Shown one piece after another: positions 52,083-61,500 of a DNA stretch of 64,000 nucleotides. The DNA is from Acetivibrio cellulolyticus CD2 (lineage in GTDB: Bacteria > Bacillota > Clostridia > Acetivibrionales > Acetivibrionaceae). The notes beneath the pieces were generated by a model, which saw only the letters and a list, made by a program, of their open reading frames with translations, was not told the origin of the DNA and did no database searches. The translations under genes were made by a program, and so were the position numbers. Numbering within the stretch: position 1 is the stretch's first letter; the number at the start of each line of letters is the position of its first letter. The stretch covers positions 540,946 through 604,945 of the forward strand of contig NZ_JH556657.1 in the NCBI RefSeq assembly GCF_000179595.2, given 5' to 3'.

Positions 52083-55000
52083 ATGAGTACAACTCAAAAA
52101 CTTGACAAACAAAATGTTGAAGATATTTTAGCTCTTACTCCCGTGCAGGAAGGGATGCTCTTTCACTATTTGAATCAACCATCAAGTGAATTATACTTTG
52201 AGCAGCTTAGCTTCAGGCTAGTTGGAAAAATAAACATGGAAATATTAAAAAAAGCCTGGGATCATGTTGTTGAAACAAATGAAATGCTAAGGACTGTTTT
52301 TAGGTGGGAAATGCTTGAAAAGCCGTTGCAGATTGTTCTTAAAACGCACAACATGCCAATAAGAGAATTTGATTTTTCAAATTGTAATGGCCAACAGCAA
52401 GTGATGATAGATAAGGTTCGGGAAGAAGACAGAAAAGAAAAAATAGATATAAGCAGTGCACCATGCAGGATTATACTTTGCAAAATCAATGAAAATGAGT
52501 ATGAAATGATTCTGAGTAGTTTCCATATCATTTTTGATGGTTGGAGTAATGGGATAATTCTAAAGGAGTTTGTTGAAGCATACTGTAGCCTGTCAAATGG
52601 CAGAGTACCTGAAAGACCGTCTAAAACTAAGTATAAAGAGTTTGTAAAACGGGTTGCCGGAAATGACAAAGCCAGGGAAATTGAATACTGGAGCAATTAC
52701 ATTGGGGATTTTACTTCAAAGACAGTGCTTCCATTAGATAAAAAAAGTGATGAGTTTTGTACAAGTACACAGAATTATATAGACACAATTCCACAAGAAG
52801 TATCAGACAAGATAAAAGAGCTTTCAAAAAGCAGGAATATTACCACTGCTTCAATTCTTTACAGTGCATGGGGGCTACTGCTTAAAGTTTATAACGACAG
52901 CAGGGATGTTGTCTTTGGTACGACAGTTTCGGGAAGAACTGCTCAAATCAGAGGAATTGAAAATATTGTTGGTTTGTTCATTAACACGCCGCCTTTGAGA
53001 ATCAAAACTTGTGAGAATGATAGTGTTACTGACCTGCTTGCCAGAGTAGACGAAATGCTTCTTGAAAGGGTGGAATTTGAACTTTCGTCTTTGACTGAAA
53101 TAAAAAATCAATCCGGCGTTGACAGAAAAGAGAGCCTTTTTGATTCTATTGTTGTAGTTGAGAACTATCCTTTAGATGAGGCACTGAAAGATAATCAGAG
53201 CGAAATTGAAATGACTTTAAGCTCAATATTTGAAATGACCAATTATGATCTGACACTGGTTATTTCTACTTTTGATCAGTTTGGTATACGTTTTATTTAT
53301 GATGGAGACAAATTTAACGCTGATACCATAGAAAGACTTACAAAACAATTTATAAACATAGTGCAAAATATGGTGAATAGTCCGGAAAGTCCTGTGGACA
53401 GTATGGAATTCTTATCACAGAAAGAAAAAGAACAGATTCTGTTTGACTTTAATAATTTTACAAATCATTATGATATCAATAAGACGATAGTAGAATATTT
53501 TGAGAATCAGGTATTGAGGACACCGGATAATATCGCAGTTAGGTTTAATAACCAATGCTTGACCTATAAAGAGCTCAATGAAAAATCTAATCAGCTTGCA
53601 AGGTTTTTGAGGGAAAAGGGTGTTGGTGTTGAAAAGGTTGTAGGGATAATGATGGAACGGTCTCTTGATATGGCTGTTGCGCTCATGGCAATACTTAAGG
53701 CTGGAGGAGCTTATCTTCCGATTGATCTTAACCTTCCTGCCGAGAGGATAACATACATGCTTGAAGATTCAGGTGCCATAGCTCTTATAACAGACAGCAA
53801 AGCTTCGGCACATTTTCAATTAACTGCGCTTCAGAATTTCGGGGCTAATAGTGATATTAATATAATACTTACAAGCCCAAGAGGTCACATTGAGGATTTC
53901 CAAAGCCTTCCGGTGCCGGATAGATCTCTTATTAATATTAATAAATATAAAGGCAAAATCGGTATGGCAAGTGTAAATAACTGCATATCGATTCAAACTA
54001 CCAGAGGATGCCCGTATAAATGTTTGTACTGCCATAAAATATGGTCTAAGTTTCATGTTCGAAGAACTGCACAGAGCATTTTTGATGAAATAGAATACTA
54101 TTACAGGAACGGTGTTAGCAATTTTGCAGTTATTGATGATTGCTTTAACCTTGATATGACTAACAGCCGTGAACTGTTCAAGCTGATAATTAAGAATAAA
54201 CTAAGAATTCAGTTGTTTTTTCCAAATGGCTTGAGGGGAGATATATTAACCCCAGATTATATTGATTTGATGGTTGAAGCCGGAACACGAGGAGTTAACC
54301 TTTCTCTTGAAACTGCTTCGCCAAGGCTGCAGAAACTCTTGAAGAAGGACCTTGACCTGGATAAATTTAAAGGTGTTGTAGATTATTTTGCATCCCAGCA
54401 TTCCAATATAATATTAGAGATGGCTACTATGCATGGTTTTCCTACAGAAACTGAGGAAGAAGCTATGATGACCTTGAATTTTATAAAAGATATTAAGTGG
54501 CTTCACTTTCCATATGTGCATATTCTTAAGATATTTCCAAATACGGAGATGGAAGAATTTGCGCTGGAATATGGCGTTTCAAAGCAGGATATTTTGAAGT
54601 CCAAAGATAGGGCATTCCATGAACTGCCTGAAACTCTGCCTTTTCCAAAGAGCTTTACGAGAAAATATCAGGCTGACTTTATGAATGAATATTTCTTGTC
54701 CAAGGAACGTCTTAACAAGGTGCTACCTGTACAAATGAAGATACTTGATGAGCAAGCGCTAATTCAAAAATATGATGCATATTTGCCTGTTGAAATAAGA
54801 ACAGTAGAGGATATTTTTAAATTTGCAGGTATAGATAGTATTGAATTACAGAATGACAGGGTTGATACAGATAGAATAACAATTTTTGACAGAAAACATG
54901 CGGAAAGAAAAACTCCTTTGAATGCAAAAAAGGTTTTATTCCTTGATCTGTCGCAGCATTTTAGTTCTCGCAGCATGCTTTATAAAGTAGCGGAACAGCC

Positions 55001-58000
55001 TATCGGGCATATCTATCTTTTGACGTACTTAAAACAAGTATTTGGTGACAGGATTGACGGACGTATTTATAAATCAGGTATAGACTTTGATAGCTTTACA
55101 GAGCTAAAAGCTTTAGTAGATGAATATAAACCCGACATGATAGGAATAAGGACTTTAACATATTTTAAAGAGTTTTTCCATGAGACTGTCATGCTTTTAA
55201 GGCAATGGGGAATTAAGGTTCCGATTATAACTGGAGGACCTTATGGTTCAAGTGATTATGATACTATTTTGAAAGATAAAAACGTGGATTTGGTTATTCT
55301 TGGTGAAGGAGAATATACCCTTTCAGAGCTTGTAGAAAGAATGTTTGAGAATGGGTTTAGTATTCCGTCCAACGAGGTTCTGCAAAAAATCAAGGGGATA
55401 GCTTTCCTGGATAAATCCAAAAGTCAGGATGAGGACAAATCAAGGGAAGTGCTGGTTCTAGACCAATTGACGGAAGTCATTGGGAATGAAGATAAAAACA
55501 ATCTGGCTCAAACTGTTGGGGCTAATAATTTAGCCTATGTTATGTATACATCCGGTTCAACTGGAAAGCCAAAAGGTGTTATGGTTGAACACAGACAGGT
55601 AAATAATTGTATACTTTGGATGCAGAAGGAGTTCAGGCTGAAAGCTCAAGATATTATTGTTCAGAGGACCAATCTGTCTTTTGATCCTTCTGTTTGGGAG
55701 CTTTTCTGGCCTCTTTATGTTGGGGCTAGCGTAAAACTGATTACCTACGATCAAAGCAGAGATGCCCAGTATCTAATGAGTTTGATGGGGGAAGATGACT
55801 TGACAATGATGTATTGTCCGGCTTCTCTGGTAACAGGTATGACCTACCTTTTAAATTCAACAAATGAAAAGCAAAAGTTGAAAATGCCATGGCTTATTAT
55901 TGGCGCAGAGCCTATAAGTATGGATACGGTAAAAAGCTTTTATTCTTACTTTGAAGGTAGAATAGTAAATACATATGGACCTACAGAATGTACAATAAAC
56001 AACACATATTACTGCATTGACAGGGATGACAAAAGAAGAATCGTTCCAATAGGAAGGCCAGTAGATAACAATCAATTGTATGTCCTCTCTAAAAACTCTA
56101 ACCTTATGCCGCTAAAAGCTGTAGGAGAAATATATATTGCAGGCGATAGTGTTGCCAGGGGATACATTAATAATGCCCAAAAAACATCAGAGAGTTTTCT
56201 TGAAAATCCTTTTGGTAAGGGGAAGCTTTATAAGACAGGCGACCTTGGAAGGTGGCTTGATGATGGAAACATTGAAATAATGGGCAGGGTTGATGAGCAG
56301 GTCAAAATAAGGGGATACCGTATTGAATTGGGTGAAATTGAATCGGTTTTACTCAAAAATGATTCAATTAAAGAATGTGTTGTAGCGATTAAGGACAGCA
56401 AAAAATCGATACAGGAAACCAGAGTATGCAAAAAATGTGGAGCTGTCTCTTCATATCCAGGTATTACAATAGATGAAGATGGAATTTGTGATGTTTGCCG
56501 TGACTTTAGTGTCTATAAAAAGTATATGGACAAGTATTTTGGAACTCTTGAGGATTTGAATAACATTATAATTAATGCCAGAGAAGAAGGCAGCAGTAAG
56601 TATGATTGCCTGCTTTTATACAGCGGTGGAAAAGGTTCGGCCTATGCCCTATATACTTTAGTACAGAAGGGTTATAACGTATTGGCTGTTACATATGATA
56701 ACGGGTATTTCAGCAAAACGGATATGGAAAATATAAAAATGATTACTTCCAAGCTTGGCGTAGATCATGTTGTACTAAAACATGAGAATACAGATGAAAT
56801 TCTTAAGGAGAGTATCAATTTTGCCAAAACAGTGTGCAGGGGATGTTTTCATACGTCATCATCTCTAGCATTGGAGTATGCATATAAAAATGGTATTAAA
56901 TTGGTCGTAGGTGCAACACTATCTCGCGGACAAATAATTGAAAATAAGCTTATCATGTTCTTTAAGCAGGGAATTTCTGATGTGAAAGAGGTCGAAAGTG
57001 GATTGAAAAGCCTCCAAAAGACATCTGTGGAGATAGATAGAAATATATTTGATCGTATAAACATCGATGTAATTAATGACAAATCTGTTTATGATGCTGT
57101 AAAAACAGTTGATTTTTACAGGTATTGTGACATTTCAAATGAGGCAATGCTGACGTTCTTAAATGAAAAAGATCCTTACTGGGAAAGCAGAAAAAATTAT
57201 GCCATATATTCGACGAATTGCTCCATTAAGCAAATAGGGGACAAGCATCACTTAACTGCAAAGGGCTACCACTATTATGGCAGTGCAACATGTTGGGAAA
57301 GAAGGATGGGCCATATAACTAAGGATAATTTAGAGGAAGACTTGCACTGCTCTGTAAGCGAACACGCAGTGGATAATTTCTTAAATAGGATTGGTGTTGA
57401 AAAGATAACGGAAAGCAAAAATCTAGATACCAAATATATGTGTGCATACTATGTCTCAGATAAAGAATTGAATGCAGCGGAGTTAAAGGAGAATATATCT
57501 AAAGAGCTACCATCATATATGGTACCTTCCTATTTTGTCAGACTTGAGAACCTGCCTTTGACACTGAATGGGAAAATAGATAAAAGACTGCTTCCTGAAC
57601 CAGATACAGACGTAAATTTGGGCTCTGAGTATATCGAACCTACAAATGAGACAGAGGAGCATTTGGTAGATATATGGAAGAATATTTTGGGAGTTGACCG
57701 TGTTGGTATAAAGGATAATTTCTTTGATATCGGCGGAAATTCTATTTTGCTTATACAAATGCATTCAAAGATTGATAAACAATATCCTGGAAAAGTATCA
57801 ATGACAGACATTTTTGCGCATACAACAATTGAGAAATTGTCTGAACTTATAAGGGGAAGCGAAGAAGATATAAGGGATATTGAGATTAAGACAATAACAT
57901 TTCCAGATGGATACTTTGTAGATGCAAAAGAGTCTCAGGACGGTGCTGTTTTCAAAGCTAGCCTTAAAGAAAGTATTTTTGAGAAAATCAAAAGAATTTC

Positions 58001-58472
58001 AGAATATGAAAAGGTCCGTGTATATGATGTATTCATTGGAATGTATGCGTATCTGATTTCTGAAATTACGCAAAAAACAAATATAACTGTAAATGCAGTT
58101 ATTGATAATAACATATATCAAATACCAATAAATTTGAATGAACTAAAGGGTTTCAGAGACTTATTCAAAGTAGTAGGAGCTGCAAATAATGAAAGCGGAT
58201 CAAAAGAAAAATATTCACAAAAAGATTTAAAGAATATTAAAGTAAGCAAAAGTAAATATGAAATTATACCGTTTATATATGATGCAAAGCTTTTGACTGA
58301 AAAAGCTAAGCTGGTAGATGTTTACGATGTTATATTTGAAATTGATTTTGAGAATATGTCAGTTGCGTGTGAGTTTGACAGTAGTAGGCTCAAAAGAGAA
58401 AAAATAAAGGAGCTTCTAAGTGGGTATTTGGAGCTTGTAGGAACACTAGCTGATGATTATGAGTTTAAATAA
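52083..58472 (+). CDS. NRPS with adenylation domain split by radical SAM/B12 and PP-loop inserts
   Basis: A 2129-aa protein. Order by residue: C (10-440; active motif FHIIFDG with the catalytic His kept), A first part (460-590; A1-A2), insert 1 radical SAM + B12-binding (593-1130), A middle part (1140-1435; YTSGSTGKPKGV near 1155, NTYGPTE near 1295, GDLGRWL, KIRGYRIELGEIE), insert 2 zinc-finger PP-loop ATPase (1437-1781), A last part (1785-1840; NGKIDKRLL), PCP (Ser 1887 in DIGGNSILL), then about 200 residues like the second half of a C domain without HHxxxDG. Hand-read code D-P-W-Y-I-G-T-I-N fits no substrate I know. ATG 52083 is preferred to GTG 52065. It is one continuous frame. Confidence 0.92.
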   Translation: MSTTQKLDKQNVEDILALTPVQEGMLFHYLNQPSSELYFEQLSFRLVGKINMEILKKAWDHVVETNEMLRTVFRWEMLEKPLQIVLKTHNMPIREFDFSNCNGQQQVMIDKVREEDRKEKIDISSAPCRIILCKINENEYEMILSSFHIIFDGWSNGIILKEFVEAYCSLSNGRVPERPSKTKYKEFVKRVAGNDKAREIEYWSNYIGDFTSKTVLPLDKKSDEFCTSTQNYIDTIPQEVSDKIKELSKSRNITTASILYSAWGLLLKVYNDSRDVVFGTTVSGRTAQIRGIENIVGLFINTPPLRIKTCENDSVTDLLARVDEMLLERVEFELSSLTEIKNQSGVDRKESLFDSIVVVENYPLDEALKDNQSEIEMTLSSIFEMTNYDLTLVISTFDQFGIRFIYDGDKFNADTIERLTKQFINIVQNMVNSPESPVDSMEFLSQKEKEQILFDFNNFTNHYDINKTIVEYFENQVLRTPDNIAVRFNNQCLTYKELNEKSNQLARFLREKGVGVEKVVGIMMERSLDMAVALMAILKAGGAYLPIDLNLPAERITYMLEDSGAIALITDSKASAHFQLTALQNFGANSDINIILTSPRGHIEDFQSLPVPDRSLININKYKGKIGMASVNNCISIQTTRGCPYKCLYCHKIWSKFHVRRTAQSIFDEIEYYYRNGVSNFAVIDDCFNLDMTNSRELFKLIIKNKLRIQLFFPNGLRGDILTPDYIDLMVEAGTRGVNLSLETASPRLQKLLKKDLDLDKFKGVVDYFASQHSNIILEMATMHGFPTETEEEAMMTLNFIKDIKWLHFPYVHILKIFPNTEMEEFALEYGVSKQDILKSKDRAFHELPETLPFPKSFTRKYQADFMNEYFLSKERLNKVLPVQMKILDEQALIQKYDAYLPVEIRTVEDIFKFAGIDSIELQNDRVDTDRITIFDRKHAERKTPLNAKKVLFLDLSQHFSSRSMLYKVAEQPIGHIYLLTYLKQVFGDRIDGRIYKSGIDFDSFTELKALVDEYKPDMIGIRTLTYFKEFFHETVMLLRQWGIKVPIITGGPYGSSDYDTILKDKNVDLVILGEGEYTLSELVERMFENGFSIPSNEVLQKIKGIAFLDKSKSQDEDKSREVLVLDQLTEVIGNEDKNNLAQTVGANNLAYVMYTSGSTGKPKGVMVEHRQVNNCILWMQKEFRLKAQDIIVQRTNLSFDPSVWELFWPLYVGASVKLITYDQSRDAQYLMSLMGEDDLTMMYCPASLVTGMTYLLNSTNEKQKLKMPWLIIGAEPISMDTVKSFYSYFEGRIVNTYGPTECTINNTYYCIDRDDKRRIVPIGRPVDNNQLYVLSKNSNLMPLKAVGEIYIAGDSVARGYINNAQKTSESFLENPFGKGKLYKTGDLGRWLDDGNIEIMGRVDEQVKIRGYRIELGEIESVLLKNDSIKECVVAIKDSKKSIQETRVCKKCGAVSSYPGITIDEDGICDVCRDFSVYKKYMDKYFGTLEDLNNIIINAREEGSSKYDCLLLYSGGKGSAYALYTLVQKGYNVLAVTYDNGYFSKTDMENIKMITSKLGVDHVVLKHENTDEILKESINFAKTVCRGCFHTSSSLALEYAYKNGIKLVVGATLSRGQIIENKLIMFFKQGISDVKEVESGLKSLQKTSVEIDRNIFDRINIDVINDKSVYDAVKTVDFYRYCDISNEAMLTFLNEKDPYWESRKNYAIYSTNCSIKQIGDKHHLTAKGYHYYGSATCWERRMGHITKDNLEEDLHCSVSEHAVDNFLNRIGVEKITESKNLDTKYMCAYYVSDKELNAAELKENISKELPSYMVPSYFVRLENLPLTLNGKIDKRLLPEPDTDVNLGSEYIEPTNETEEHLVDIWKNILGVDRVGIKDNFFDIGGNSILLIQMHSKIDKQYPGKVSMTDIFAHTTIEKLSELIRGSEEDIRDIEIKTITFPDGYFVDAKESQDGAVFKASLKESIFEKIKRISEYEKVRVYDVFIGMYAYLISEITQKTNITVNAVIDNNIYQIPINLNELKGFRDLFKVVGAANNESGSKEKYSQKDLKNIKVSKSKYEIIPFIYDAKLLTEKAKLVDVYDVIFEIDFENMSVACEFDSSRLKREKIKELLSGYLELVGTLADDYEFK
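53860..55470 (+). other. Insert 1 in the A domain: radical SAM + B12-binding unit
   Basis: It lies between core motifs A2 and A3. The radical SAM part has CPYKCLYC (Cys codons at 54009, 54021, 54030; CxxxCxxC), preceded by SLPVPDRSLI and ISIQTTRG and followed by MATMHGFPTETEEEA, features of the B12-binding radical SAM group. The second part (about 54920-55400) has the cobalamin-type Rossmann pattern PDMIGIRTLTYFKEF, IITGGPYGSSDY and VILGEGEYTLSEL; the DxHxxG base-binding motif is absent. Known members do methylation, ring contraction or other radical steps; the reaction here is not known. Confidence 0.85.
56390..57424 (+). other. Insert 2 in the A domain: zinc-finger PP-loop ATPase
   Basis: It lies between A8 and A10. 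It begins CKKCGAVSSYPGITIDEDGICDVC (two CxxC pairs, a zinc finger), then PP-loop LLLYSGGKGSAYAL (56622-56639; SGGxGS instead of the usual SGGxDS), then CRGC at 56835-56846. It ends near SATCWERRMGHI. The start resembles N-acetyl-sugar amidotransferases (PseA/WbpG), and the CxxC layout resembles TtuA-type sulfurtransferases. So it could move nitrogen or sulfur onto the bound substrate, or be inactive. Confidence 0.8.
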
Positions 58473-58522
58473 GGAATTGTAAAGTAATATATCATTCCTT
58501 AAATATATGGGGGGCAGTTTTA

Positions 58523-61500
58523 ATGGATTTTAGCAGTATTAAGCTTGGTAAAGTTAACATGAATAAATATTCTGACATTGAAGAAATATCTTCAAAGGAT
58601 ATAGCAATTATAGGTATGGCTTGTGAATTCGGTTCAGCAAAAAATGCTGATGAGTTTTGGGCCAATCTAAGGGCTGGGGTAGATTTGGTACGGGAATTTC
58701 CAGATGTGAGGAGATTGGATACTGACGATTTCTTAAGAAGTATGAATATGGATAAAACAGAGTATCAAGAAGGTGCATTTCTTGATGAGGTAGATAAGTT
58801 TGATTACACGTTTTTTCGTTTATCACCTAAAGAAGCGGCTTTAATGAGCCCTAATCAAAGATTGTTTCTTGAAACTGCATGGAAAACTATAGAGGATGCA
58901 GGATATGGCGGTAACAAGCTAAATGGAAGTAAGACTGGAGTCTACATAGGATTTGAAGCTGATGCCCCTGTTGATTATAAAAGGTTTATTGAAGAATTGG
59001 ATCCATCCTCAATACCACTGGCTGTGCCAGGAAATTTGACACCTATTATTGCAAGCAGAATTGCGTATCTCCTTGACTTGAAAGGCCCAAGTATGTCAAT
59101 TGATACTGCATGTTCTTCAGCGCTTGTGGCTATTCACACTGCCATAAGAGCAATAAGAAACGGTGAGTGCGAGATGGCTATAGCTGGAAGTGTGAGAATA
59201 AATATTTTGCCTGCACAGGCACAATTCAAACTGGGTATTGAGTCATCCGACGGGAGGACAAAAGCTTTTGATGACAGCTCTGATGGGACTGGCAGCGGAG
59301 AGGGTACTGCTGCTGTACTGTTGAAGCCATTAAGTGCAGCAATAAGGGATAGGGATAACATTTACGCCGTAATAAAAGGAAGCGCTGTAAACCAGGATGG
59401 AAGATCCATTGGCATAACTGCCCCAAATGTATTGGCACAGGAGGATGTTATTGTCAGTGCATGGAAAGATGCAGGAATAGATCCTTTGTCCATATCTTAT
59501 ATAGAGGCACACGGAACGGGAACAAAACTTGGAGATCCTATTGAAGTTGATGGAATAAGAAGGGCTTTCAGAAGATATACAGATAAAAAGCAGTTCGTGC
59601 CTATAGGTTCTGTCAAAACAAATATCGGACATCTTGATAATGCAGCAGGGATAGCTGGGCTGATAAAGTGTGTCCTGGCTTTAAAATATGCTGAGATACC
59701 TCCAAGTATACACTTCAAGACTCCAAACAGTAAAATAGATTTTGCCGATTCTCCTGTATTTGTAAACGACAAGTTGAAGGAATGGAAAACTGAAGAGTAT
59801 CCAAAAAGGTGTGGCATAAGCTCTTTTGGTTTTAGTGGTACAAACTGTCATTTGATTCTTGAGGAAGCCCCTGTAAGCAAAATAACAAAGGGAACTGAGA
59901 AACGAGATTTGTACTTTCTGGCGCTGTCTGCAAAAAGTCAATCTTGCTTAGTAAACTTGATTGAGAGATATAAGGCATTTTTAGAGAAAGAAGTCAATGT
60001 AGATATTGCTGATATCTGTTTTACTGCAAATACAGGCAGAGGTCATTATAACTATAGACTTGCAGTGATATTTGAAAGTCTGGAAGAATTAAAGCAAAAA
60101 CTGGGCAGTGCTGCACTTAAAACAGATGAAGCAAAAAATATATATTACGCATATCACAAAATAGTTTCGGAAATCAAAGAAAATAAGGCTGATTGGGAAA
60201 TCACTGATAGTGTGCAAAAGGAAATCAGCACAAAGGTATCGAGTGAAATTAGTGAGTTTATATCTGACAGAAAAAACGTAGGTCTGTTAGAAAAAATATG
60301 TTGTTTGTATGTAAAGGGTGCAGATGTAGAATTTGAAAAGCTATATAAAGATGAATTGAGATCACGAGTAGGGTTGCCTGTTTACCCGTTTGAACGGAGC
60401 CGTTGTTGGATCGAAGTTGCTAAAAATGTAAAAATTAATGACGAAAAAAATAGTATTGGCGCTTTGGTTGACTGCTGCAGGTTGAAATCTATGAATCTTG
60501 AGGTGTTTTCCAAAGAATTTGACAGCGAAAGAAATTGGATACTTAAAGAGCATAAGATCTCAGGCAACAACGTATTGGTTGGAACTGCTTATTTGGAAAT
60601 GGTAATGCAGACCTTTGGAAAAAGCAATAAAGGATGCCCTATTGAAATGAAAGATATTGTATTTCTCACACCTTTGGTTATGAACAGCCATGAAAAGAGA
60701 GAAGTACAGCTTATAATAAATAAAGAAGATGAAAACTACAAATTTACAGCGGTGAGCAATTGTGATGCAGAAAACGAAAACTGGTCAAAACACATTGAAG
60801 GCAGGGCTAGTGCTTTAAAGAGCTGCAGAGCTCTTTTATGCGATGTTGATGAAATAAAAAAGAGCTGCAATGAAGAGGTTATAACTCCTAATATAAACGA
60901 CTATAATGACAAGACGGTTTTCGAGCTCGGTCTACGTTGGGGCAGCATACGTAAAATTTATGTAGGAGAAAATCAGCTGCTATCTCATATTGAATTGGAT
61001 GGGGAATTTGAGAGTGAATTAGAAGACTATACACTATACCCATCTCTTTTAGATAATGCGCTCACAACAATACCTTTAATTAGGAGAAGCTTAAAAAACA
61101 GTTCTTCCAATTTGGAAGACAGCATATTCCTGCCATTTTCCTATGGGCTTATTAAAGTTTACAGGGCCTTACCTTCAAAGTTTTACAGCCATGTAACATC
61201 AATAAGCAATATTTCAGAAGATTCTCAGACTGTTAGCTTTAACATTTCTCTTATTGATATGTCAGGTGAAGTATTGGTTGAAATTGAGAACTATTCACTA
61301 AAAAAAATGCGCAGTGCGAAAGGACTTCAACAGAGTAACGATAAGCTTTTTCATCAAACCAGATGGATTAACTGTGAAATTGAAACTAAAGATAGATTTA
61401 TAAAAAAGGAAAACATATTGGTCTTTAGCAGTAAATCCCGATTGGAATGTGAAATGGTTGATAGATTAAGACAAGGTGGTTGCAGCGTTATTGAGGTTTT

